Assembly (NCBI RefSeq): GCF_047948215.1 | Contig: NC_134456.1 | Location: 12,177,730 to 12,241,729 of the forward strand | Source of the DNA: Lycorma delicatula | Lineage: Eukaryota; Arthropoda; Insecta; Hemiptera; Fulgoridae | DNA: 64,000 nucleotides | Direction: 5' to 3' | Part shown: positions 22,816-32,059 of the stretch, piece after piece | How positions within the stretch are numbered: the first letter of the stretch is position 1 | Layout: each line of letters opens with the position of its first letter | Program-made: the position numbers and the translations under genes | Notes under the pieces: model-generated | Seen by the model: only the letters and a program-made list of their open reading frames with translations | Told to the model about the DNA's origin: nothing | The model's database searches: none

Positions 22816-23505
22816 AACAGCTGTAGATATTATGATAAACAAGGTCTACTTAAAATTTTAAATAAATTCAAATCATTTGTTGCATTTTTACCGGTTTTGA
22901 TAATAAATATGAATATTTATGAATTAAATGGAGTTATCTGAACAAGACTGCATATTATATTTTATTTTGTCTTGCTACAAATACTAACGATTAGTGGTAG
23001 AAAATGATAATGTATTTTTATCCAATTGTATACGTTTATTTCAAAACGCATAGTGATAGAATCGTTGTAACAAGGATAAAATCAAAACCTAAACCGACAA
23101 CGATTAAAAATATAGTTAAAAGAAGAGACAGACTTATAGGCCACATACTAAGGCATCCTAAACAGCTGTAGATATTATGATAAACAAGGTCTACTTAAAA
23201 TTTTAAATAAATTCAAATCATTTGTTGCATTTTTACCGGTTTTGATAATAAATATGAATATTTATGAATTAAATGGAGTTATCTGAACAAGACTGCATAT
23301 TATATTTTATTTTGTCTTGCTACAAATACTAACGATTAGTGGTAGAAAATGATAATGTATTTTTATCCAATTGTATACGTTTATTTCAAAACGCATAGTG
23401 ATAGAATCGTTGTAACAAGGATAAAATCAAAACCTAAACCGACAACGATTAAAAATATAGTTAAAAGAAGAGACAGACTTATAGGCCACATACTAAGGCA
23501 TCCTA
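22816..23505. repeat. 345-bp exact-looking tandem duplication
   Basis: 22816-23160 and 23161-23505 read the same from AACAGCTGTAGATATTATG to ACTAAGGCATCCTA. I saw no difference by eye. The unit spans flanking DNA and the start of the RTE-like fragment, so the duplication postdates the insertion. Confidence 0.92.
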
Positions 23506-23690
23506 GCATAGTCGCTTTAATATTGGAAGGACAGGTAGAAGGAAAAAATTGTGTAGGCAGGCCACGTTTGGAATATGTAAAACAAATTGTTAGGGATGTA
23601 GGATGTAGAGGGTATACTGAAATGAAACGACTAGCACTAGATAGGGAATCTTGGAGAGCTGCATCAAACCAGTCAAATGACTGAAGACAT
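23035..23690 (+). mobile_element. RTE-like LINE internal-deletion derivative
   Basis: The endonuclease-domain segment FKTHSDRIVVTRIKSKPKPT is joined directly to the extreme C-terminus KNIVKRRDRLIGHILRHP, removing essentially all of the reverse transcriptase. The second tandem unit continues to the family 3' end (ASNQSND stop). The resulting 111-codon frame (23349-23684) is a deletion product, not a gene. Confidence 0.87.
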
Positions 23691-23878
23691 AACAAAAAAG
23701 TATACGTTTATACTGCAAAAATTAGAGCAAAAATTAATAGTTATACGAAACCATGTATAATTAATAATAAGCAGCCTTTCCCATAAGATCGCCAGGATTG
23801 GTAAGCGAGTTGTGGAAGAATCCTGACCTTCAACTTTCTCTACTTAAAAAAATACTTTAAATTACACGGCTGAAACCA

Positions 23879-23905
23879 GTATCATAATGAGAGTCATTAT
23901 GATAC
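23879..23905. repeat. Palindrome, 12-bp arms, 3-nt spacer
   Basis: GTATCATAATGA (23879-23890), spacer GAG, then TCATTATGATAC. Confidence 0.93.
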
Positions 23906-24061
23906 AGGAGTTGAACCAATCAAGTCTACTCTTTTCAACCACTGATCAATCAGAAGCGAGTATTGTTTAATGTACCAGTTGTTTTTTTTTACTTTGAATG
24001 TAATCCGATTTAGTATTAGCAAGTAGAAGTTAATTTAAAAGTACACTAATCACTCTATATA

Positions 24062-24690
24062 AAATGTGTTGTGGACACCACATGACTTCCTTGTACGCCT
24101 ATTAAATTACATAAATGTGTGAAAAGTACATAAAATTTTATTAGTAATAACTTCTGATATTTTGAAATTTTTTTTATTGTTATTGAATTATTATTTAACG
24201 TAAAAATACCGTGCAGTCAGAGGTTAATAATTATTAATTAATCAATATACTTAATTAAAGAAAAAGGAGATGAGTCTGGTTCGAACCAATGAGCCGTACT
24301 CCTGTAAGTCCAAATATTTCATTAATTAAAAATTTTATTTAGCCATAACTCTGTAACCAATGAAAATAAGTACCACTTATTTTGAAAAACTCTCAACCAG
24401 AGGAGATTATTACACCAGTTAAGAACAAGTCTAAAATTCAATGTTTTTTGGATTTTGAGCTTTTTTTACACTTTTCGTTCAGCCGATTGCAGTCAAAAGG
24501 GAAAGTGCACAACTAGATGTTACAATAGTCCTAAATCCAAAATTTCAACATCCTACGGTTAATTGTTCCCGCATAACTCATATATCATGCCGAAATTAGT
24601 GAAAATGGATTCAGGGAATGGTCAAAATGGATATTTCCGTTGAAATTTTAAAACCGAAATTTTTCGGATCACAATACATCCTTTATTTTG
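24062..24690 (+). repeat. Repeat M copy 3, uninterrupted reference copy
   Basis: The only copy here without an insertion, about 630 bp. The left end is AAATGTGTTGTGGACACCAC then ACTTCCTTGTACGCC. The middle holds GGTTCGAACC, and GACTTAAG is absent. The right end is TCGGATCACAATACATCC then TTTGTAAAGTAAA. In copy 4 the right end reads GTACAAGGAAGT, the inverse of the left ACTTCCTTGTAC, so there are subterminal inverted repeats. Non-coding, class uncertain. Confidence 0.82.
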
Positions 24691-24945
24691 TAAAGTAAAA
24701 AGAACGGTGCGTGGGTTTGTTTGTTTCATGTATGTGCTCACATCTTTACGTTAGCTGCTATTCGAGCAGAGTGGATTACATGTTGCGCCGGTGATCTGAG
24801 CAGCTGCGCGCAGCGCACGAACGATTTATTACTTCTGGAACGGTTCATTCGTTCAAAAGATTTATAGTTCCTTATACGAACGATTTATCTAAAATTATAT
24901 TTGTGTTTTGGGAATAAAAAGAAAAAACCTGTGTTAGAGCTTTCT
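24691..24945. other. Unannotated, less AT-rich patch
   Basis: Around 24790-24830 GCGCGCAGCGCACGAACG stands out from the AT-rich background. No coding frame or promoter motif is convincing. Confidence 0.3.
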
Positions 24946-25175
24946 TTTCTTTTTCTGTTTAGTCTCCGGAACCACCGTCAGTATTACTTCAGAGGATGAT
25001 ATATACGAGTGTAAATGAAATGTAATCTTGTACAGTCTTAGGTCGACCATTTCTTAGATGTGTTGTTAATTGAAACCCAACCACCAAAGAACACCGGTAT
25101 CCACGATCTAGTATTCAAATCCGTATAAAATTAACATTTTTTACTAGGATTTCAACCTTAGAACTTTCGACTTCT
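24946..25175 (-). repeat. Family A SINE, antisense
   Basis: The reverse-complement body runs from the A-rich tail and TTTAGTCTCCGGA through ACCACCAAAGAACACCGG to AGGATTTCAACC. The 5' head beyond the B box is missing. Confidence 0.82.
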
Positions 25176-25179
25176 GGGG

Positions 25180-26690
25180 TTAGAGCTGTATTAAAAAAAA
25201 CGCAACTCAAGAAACAGCTAAAAATGTTCAGGACGCAGGGGGTCTCAGGCTTGCTTTTTTCATAGTAGGTAACTAAGTTTCTATATTACAATATTTATCC
25301 TTTTTTTAATTATGATGGGTTCTGTGAAATAAATGTCTGTAAAACCGATCGAAAAAGCAGAACCTATGACTAATAACCTACTGTCACAGAAATGTATTAA
25401 TAAAATAAAGTAAACAAAGTATTCTACCGTTGTTTTAAATCAATAATTTTTAATATTTTCAGCCGTCGAATAAATACGGAATGCAAATATTTAAAATGGA
25501 TATTAATCCACTCTTGCGAAGTTAACGGCATTCGCCAAGCTCGTGTTGTTACTTCTAATTCGTACATTAATGGCTATCATTATAAGCTCGTTGCATAATG
25601 TATTATTAACTAATCTATCTCCTGATTAATAGGTTCTATCCGATCTGAAAACGTCGTGTTGTTTACGGAAGAAAATCTTAAGCTTCATTACTTACTTACC
25701 GATTTAGAATATTTAATAATTAGGCAAGATTGTCGAAGAAATATTAAAAATTACCATCAGAATTAAGTACGCTATTTTCTGGGGAAAAATAAGTTTTTTA
25801 ATAATATTTTTAATTTAATGTTCAAATATTTACAGAATAATAATCGCTAGTTTTACTATTCATCTATTATAACGTTTGCCTCTTTTTTACTATTATGATT
25901 CCTACTGCCCTCATTGCTTTGTTATAAAAATGAATTGACAATAGCCTACATTGTAAAACGAGAGCAACATTTAAAAGATGCGTATAAAGAACAGAACCCC
26001 GTAGGTAGTCAGAGCGACGCCTTTGGAATCGATTCAGACATCAATTTGTTGGTTTGTAGTAATATATTGAATTGCGGCTCCTTTTCAATTAAATTCTTTT
26101 GTATCATATAATTTTACAATATATCCATTAATCATTGGTTAAAAAACAGTATATATAAATTAAAATCAACTCTCTGTTATTATAATGAAGAAAAACATGT
26201 AACATAATACTAGTCTTATAAATAATATTAATAACATTCATTAATGAATCGTTTATAACGATAGTATGAGTATAATAAAATATTAAACCCCTTTGTCGAC
26301 AATATAGAGATTATATTTTATTACTCCTGCTGTATTCTGGAATCAATGTATTATGTTTAATAATAGTGAATAAAAAAAAGAGATTATTTTAGTCTATTTA
26401 TTATATGATTAATTCAAATTTTTTTTTTTTTTTTTTTTATTAGTTTCATTTATTATCGTATAAATAATTTTAATAATTTTCTTACGATTAATTTTTAATC
26501 TTTCTTTTTTTATCTCCAGATCGTATCGAGATATATTTTTAGACCACAATTTGTTTATTTACCATCGATTACGTGTAGGGAACACCACAAGTAAATTATA
26601 TTACATACTATAAAAGCATATACAAAAGCAAAACATATACAAAAAGCACACGATGAGGGGTTTCCAACGAACACCCTCAATAAAACGTAC

Positions 26691-26694
<4 letters not shown>
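25180..26694. other. Unannotated DNA
   Basis: A poly-T run lies near 26420-26440. A 65-codon frame at 25914-26111 is weak. Nothing else is recognised. Confidence 0.4.

Positions 26695-26746
<52 letters not shown>
26695..26746. repeat. (TA)n microsatellite
   Basis: About 26 uninterrupted TA units. Confidence 0.97.
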
Positions 26747-26754
<8 letters not shown>

Positions 26755-27048
26755 TAAAATACTTAAGTACATACATATATAAAACATACACTGAATATGA
26801 CCACTGAATGTGACTGACTATGACTGATTAAAAACCAAAACAAAAATTTATAACATCATTAAACATAAGACAAACAAATAGTAAAATAAGTTCATGGGAG
26901 AAAAGGAAAAAGGCTACGCTTCCCATCAGGGTAGACAGATGCACATCACATATGTGATATTGAACGAGCTTAAGAATCGCTCAGATTCTTCAAGTGCATC
27001 AAATGTAGGCGTTTCAGTGCCGTACATCTTCTCAGTGTTATAGAATAT

Positions 27049-28560
27049 TGACTCTCAAACTTTTTCGCCCACCGCCAACATTGAGAATCAAAAATTTTCT
27101 AGCACCCCCCAAAATCTTAAATCTTACCATCTATTAAAGATAATAATTGAAATTGCTGTTTTTAAGATGAGCTGTTAAAAACAGAAATTTCAATTATTGT
27201 TTTTAAACGTGGAATATCCTATTTCTGAATTGAAACTTACATTTTAAATGAGAGGAATTTAACCGCAAATTACACTGTATTTTTATTAAAATTGCTTTCA
27301 AAAATTACAATTGTACCTATATAGTTATATACAATAATTAAAAAAAAGCTTTCAATTGAAAAATTACACTTACATTTACGTAAAAGATGAATCTGATGTG
27401 CTTTAACGAGTTTTTAATATCAGGCTCGAATTTACTTGAAAACAGCCGTAAGTCATCGCGTTCGATAATATGCAGCAGATTTCTCGTTTTGGATAGCATT
27501 GTTGCTACAGTACGAAATCTACGTTCAGAAAAATACAACGATGGGAACATATCAGAAATCGTTTAACAATCGACGATAATCCAAGGTACAGTTGCGGGGT
27601 TGGCTTTTGCAGCTAAAATATCCTTGGTAGCAATTCTTGAATTTTATTTATATTTCTTCTTTGTTGTCAGTTCTATATACTGCTCATCTAACTGGGATGA
27701 TCCTGCTGTGTTGCTATTTGAAAAATAATCAAACACCCAGTCTGGTACGTTCATATTTAAAATGTCCTGGAATCGTTCTTTGAAATCACCGTAGAGGTTC
27801 TCCAAGTGTTGGCAGTAAACAAGCAAGCCGTCGTTGTTGAGGTTATTAAACTTATGTCTGCCAGTATTTTTCTTGTATGATCAGTATGGCTACCAACGCA
27901 GCAACGAAATATTTTGTTTTAATCAAGACGAAGTCATCGCCTTGAAGCTGGAAATTAACATCATTAAACAATTTGTATAGGTCTATCAAATGCGAAAAAT
28001 CATTCTTTGATGTAATGAGGTTGTCGCACAACTCTATCTTTGTTTAACAGGAACCTATCACAGATTCTGTGAGAAAAATCTAATCAAATAGATTAGTCAG
28101 CGCACGTCTGTGAGTAGCAGCAAGAGGTTGAAATCTTCATCATTGGCAACACAAAGCTGACTAAATAAACTGTCATTTAGTGAGTTGTTTCTGATTTAAT
28201 TAACTGTTTTAACATATTTCGGTGATGTATGCAGACGTTCACTCAGGTTTTTTGCAACTAAATGAAGTCGATGAATGACGCAATGTAAAAAACAAGCACG
28301 TCTGGAACCTTATTTTTTAAGTACGATATGAAGTCTTTTGTGACACCCTGTTACAGCCGGAGCGCCATCAGTAGCAGTTGACATAATATTCTTCAAAAGA
28401 ATTTCCTTTTCATCACAAAACGTTATTATATATGGTGGTTATTATGGTTATAACGTTACTATATATGGTTTCTCCCTTTGCATGTGTCTTTAAATTTCTA
28501 TAAAGTAATAGTTATTGACGTATTTTATCATCTTTGATAAACCTCACTTATGAAAACAAC
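27049..28560 (-). mobile_element. hAT-superfamily transposase relic (ZBED5/SCAND3-like), antisense
   Basis: Minus-strand fragments occur in order: KNIMSTATDGAPAVTGCHKR (catalytic-core STDGAP block), HCVIHRLHLVAKNLSERL, LLLLTDVR, GDDFVLIKTKYFVAAL, VPDWVFDYF, and LYFSERRFRTVATMLSKTRN with DLRLFSSKFEPDIK at the C-terminus. This is the order of the insect and vertebrate ZBED5/SCAND3 hAT transposases. Stops and frameshifts are frequent. CTCTCAAACTTTTTCG near 27049 resembles the common hAT terminal repeat (GGTTCTCAAACTTTTT). The other terminus was not located. The element is dead. Confidence 0.82.
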
Positions 28561-28598
28561 AATGCTTCATTATACTTTTTTTATTTTTCATTATACTT

Positions 28599-28622
28599 TT
28601 TTTGACAGTGTACTGTCAAAAA
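28599..28622. repeat. Palindrome, 11-bp arms, 2-nt spacer
   Basis: TTTTTGACAGT, GT, ACTGTCAAAAA. Confidence 0.93.
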
Positions 28623-28769
28623 GTCGAGTTCTCAAGCTTTATTTTTTTTGTATTCATCTTTCTAAGCCTCTTGGTTGCAAAGTTAATGTAGTTTGAATAC
28701 AATCATTTTCTATCAAAAAATGTAGGTGTCCCTTTATTTTTGTACTAGTCTAGTAGATATTTAATTTTA

Positions 28770-29340
28770 GTTTGAAATATCAGGAAAACATAATTTTTGT
28801 ATTTTTTTTAATCAGCTGTAGCCTTCCTAGACCTTCTGAACGTAACCAATTTTCTGTGGGTCTTCTACCGCCTCCCTTGAAGGCCTCCAGCATCCACAAG
28901 AGGGTGTTATTGCCTACTTTGAGAACGAATAGTCTAAAAGATTTTTTTTTCCCTTACCCTCGGACTGGACTCACAGTGAATCATAGCACAGTCCAGGGAA
29001 TTGACCACTCTAACGGGCCTTCCCGTCAGCCCGCCGGTTGGATCTTTTCAGTGCCTCCCTGTAACCCCTAGGGTAAGTTATCCAGGCCCGACTATGTTAT
29101 CCGTTCAGGAACGACTATGTTTTTATGTCGTTCCTGAACCCCACCTTAGGGAGTTCAGGGAGTTCCAGTGCCTCATCACTGCAATCCATCCGTCCAAGCA
29201 CAGACGAACGGCAGCTCAGCAGGAGACTGGTCCCTCATCCCCATGCCGCCCCATCCTGTCGACACTTCTGCTGAAGAATACGCGCGATAAAATTGGTTTC
29301 CACCCTGAACTTCTCTATCCCGAAAAACAAGATTAACTGG
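28770..29340. other. GC-richer block of unknown origin
   Basis: Base composition rises sharply against both flanks. Frames 28772-29071 and 29001-29336 (+) are Pro/Ser/Arg-rich with no domain I recognise. A 13-bp-arm hairpin (29103-29115 with 29127-29139) lies in the middle. A LINE 5' region or ORF1 relic is plausible but unproven. Confidence 0.4.
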
Positions 29341-29967
29341 TCTAGAAGATTAACTGCTAGAAAGTTAATTACTGTCTGTAATTTGAACCAAATCTTTTAA
29401 CGTCTTCATGAGCATAAGGTAATTCAAGATAACCGTGTCATTTTTCACTCCGTGCTAATCATAGTGCTTCTGCAATGGTTCTTGCCAATTTTTTCTGCAA
29501 ACGTTATATAATTTCAACGTTACTCTTGCTCGTCATACCTTACTACAGCTACATTCCAAACGTCCAAATCGGTTTTATAGTCATTTACAGTTTATCACAG
29601 TACATTTATCTCCAATAATATTTTTTTTTTTTACTTGAAGGTCTTGTTATATATTTCCAGCACTTTTCAGGAATTAAATTTTATCCAGTTTTGTCTTTTT
29701 TTTTTTAAAAGGAAACCCTAATATTTACATTTTCTAATTATAATCCGTACTAAAATTTTAGTATTTATTCAAAGAATTTAAATTGTGCACTGGAATTATG
29801 AAACTAATAACAATAATACTGTTTCACCCTTTTGCGTGTGTAAAATGGAAGACCCATTTCTATCTTCAGATATTTTTGGTATCATTTCGAATTCTAAATT
29901 TATATAAATTTTCCTGTAAAAAATACGAGAGCGGTGAAAAAACTATATTCTTGGAATCACCTAACTG
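29341..29967. other. Unannotated AT-rich DNA
   Basis: Nothing recognised. Confidence 0.4.
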
Positions 29968-30417
29968 TTAATTCGTCAACGGCAACCTGACGACAAAACG
30001 ACCAGTTGAGTCCCTCTTGTAATTTTCCAGGAAATGCTTTTCCACTACATTCTGTTGTATAAAGGTTTTCACTGGTACGTCAACGTTCTCAATCTTCCAG
30101 AAATTTTGCAATTGCTGATCTATTTTCTCAATCACTGTGAGGTTACAGACTAAATTCCCTGAGTTTGGAATATCTGATTGAAATTTAAAGGACACTATAC
30201 ATCCGAGCACAGTATTCTGAAGTGTTTGTAGTGAATCTGCAAGTTTTATTGTGCCCTGTTGTAAAATATCAAAAAATAGTTCTGCACAAAGTAAAATGTC
30301 AGTACGATTTGTCTTCCAAAATTCAGGATCTGCTAATTCTAAGTTTGATCGAATATTTAAATCTGATAATGAAATTAGAGTATAAGTTTTTGGGTGATTG
30401 TCGGCAAAATCATGCAA
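29968..30417 (-). pseudogene. BEL/Pao aspartic-protease C-terminal part and RT leader
   Basis: A 149-residue frame contains LLCAELFFDILQQGTIKLAD and TLQNTVLGCIVS. These are the hallmark of the BEL/Pao protease C-terminal half (usually ILIGADLFFDIL...LQNTVLGWIVSG). EKHFLENYKRDSTGRF, before the reverse transcriptase, follows. In intact elements this enzyme processes the gag-pol polyprotein in the particle. The catalytic DSG motif lies upstream in a broken frame and was not seen. Confidence 0.82.
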
Positions 30418-30673
30418 TCCTTATTTGCATAAAAAGCATCGGGCCGTGAACCTATTGTACATTGGATAAGATGATTAGCTATTGTTGAAGAAGATTTATA
30501 CCATTTATTTCGGAAGCAATTGCACGCTTCTTTAATTTTAGCAAACAAGCAGCCCTTTCACTGACAAAATTTGATTGGGAACCACTGTATAGTAAAATTT
30601 TTAAAAATGTGAAATTCCATGATTATCTTGTGCTGAAATTACTGCTGTAGACAATAAAACGGAAATGTTCGTT

Positions 30674-31015
30674 TTAACGGATGCTGATGTGACAGATTGC
30701 TGAATTTGACCCTATTTTTTGTATCGGTATTAATTTTATTATTATCTGTATACTGCAACAAGGTGTTATGCTTTTTATTGCATGTTTACATGAACTTGAT
30801 TTACATTCTTGTGTCTTGTGACCTGAACTTAAACAGTTAAAACATAAGGAAAGCCTTTTGACCTCTTTCTCACGTTCAAAAACAGAAAGCGATTTAAAAC
30901 TTAAATGTGTTTTATTACATAAAGAGCATTTTTTAATTGATAAATGATAATATGATGAAACAGCATTAGGCTTGTTTGAAGATTTAGTATTATTTTGGTT
31001 TTTTTTTTTTTGCAA
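30674..31015 (-). pseudogene. BEL/Pao gag zinc-knuckle segment
   Basis: The frame carries CSLCNKTH, then the spacer FEREKEVKRLSLCFNCLSSG, and HKTQEC, a Cys/His pattern of BEL/Pao nucleocapsid-like regions. In a live element this binds genomic RNA. After the knuckle, the similarity fades through frameshifts toward the protease. Confidence 0.78.
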
Positions 31016-31164
31016 AAGATGAATCTAATTGTTGCGGCTTATTATTTTAATACTGATTCTAACACTTGACACTTATGCTGCAAGAATTGTTCTAACAATT
31101 CTTAACATAGTAGGCAATTTATTAGCATCTAATTTGTTTTCCCACTCACGTAGTGTAAAAAGAT

Positions 31165-31488
31165 CTAACTGAAGTAAGTAACCAAATGAATTATTAAAGT
31201 ATCCCATTGGTCGGTTGGCTGACCTAAACTATGCAAAGCACGGATGTGTTTTAATGTAGTATCCAGAAGATATTTTAAAGAAATTGAGCTAATTTTATCT
31301 ATTTTTTGAAGATTAAATAATGCATTGACGTGTTTTTTGATTAAGTATTTTTTGTTGCCATATCTATCACTAAGTAATTTCCAAGCTACCTTATAAATTT
31401 CACCTGAACTTTCTAACGATTCAATAATTTTAGCCGCTTCACCGTTTAAGCAACATTTTAAATAATGAAATTTATGGATGTTTGGCAT
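31165..31488 (-). pseudogene. BEL/Pao gag core segment
   Basis: The 107-residue frame starts FHYLKCCLNGEAAKIIESL. It continues with WKLLSDRYGNKKYLIKKHVN and LGQPTDQWDTLIIHLV, matching the conserved gag core (DUF1759-type) of BEL/Pao elements. The preceding gag N-terminus lies in another frame at about 31600-31940, with stops. Confidence 0.82.
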
Positions 31489-31985
31489 GCTTTGTTTTTA
31501 ATCAATAATTGATATAAACGTATCGTGTAACGACAGCCATCGTTCATAATCACTACTATAGCTTGGCAATTGGATATCAGTGAGTTTAACTGAGATACAT
31601 GGCTGTATCGCAGATTTGCCATCACAATATTTGACATGCTGTTATTACAGTGAGCAGTATTATAATCTTTCGCTCTAGAGGTTAAGTCAAAATAGTCTGA
31701 TTCGAATTTATCCCTTTCCAGTAATTGTTCTGCGGATTCATCAATACACTATTTCTGTTTGAATTTTTTCAAACTCTGACCAACACATACAGTTTTATTT
31801 TTTCTAATCTAGGCTTTAATTGTGTGACCTCGTCTGATCTTGAAATAACATTGAAATAATTTTTAAATCTAGTTAACTTTGATTTTATTGTACCAAGCTG
31901 TTTTACTAATATTTTTTTTCTTCCATTTTAAATTAATATGGTTCCCTCTATGAATCATGAGACAGAGATATAATATTCCGTCCGA

Positions 31986-32034
31986 GATTATAAGACGGCG
32001 CAACCTTATAAGAGGGTTGCGCCGTCTTATAATC
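31986..32034. repeat. Perfect 20-bp-arm hairpin with 9-nt loop
   Basis: 31986-32005 and 32015-32034 are exact reverse complements (core AAGACGGCGCAACC). The loop is TTATAAGAG. A third partial arm (GATTATAAGACTG) follows at 32044-32056. It lies exactly between the BEL/Pao start and the R1-clade start. Confidence 0.95.
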
Positions 32035-32059
32035 AATTATCTGATTATAAGACTGAAAA

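Larger units (their letters stand above)
29968..31940 (-). mobile_element. BEL/Pao LTR retrotransposon, gag-protease remnant, antisense
   Basis: On the minus strand gag begins near 31940 (LGTIKSKLTRFKNYF). It continues through the gag core and a cysteine-rich knuckle, reaches the protease region, and stops at the RT approach (ENYKRDSTGRFVVRLP). Several frameshifts and stops occur. Reverse transcriptase, RNase H, integrase and both LTRs are missing, so the copy is truncated at 29968. Confidence 0.85.

Noticed and set aside
25914..26111. Possible exon VKREQHLKDAYKEQNPVGSQ in a slightly less AT-rich patch
   Set aside because: A GACAATAG acceptor-like and a GTTTGT donor-like site exist but are weak; no family recognised and no phase partner.
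26555..26791. 78-codon frame of alternating Tyr and Ile
   Set aside because: Translation of the (TA)n microsatellite.
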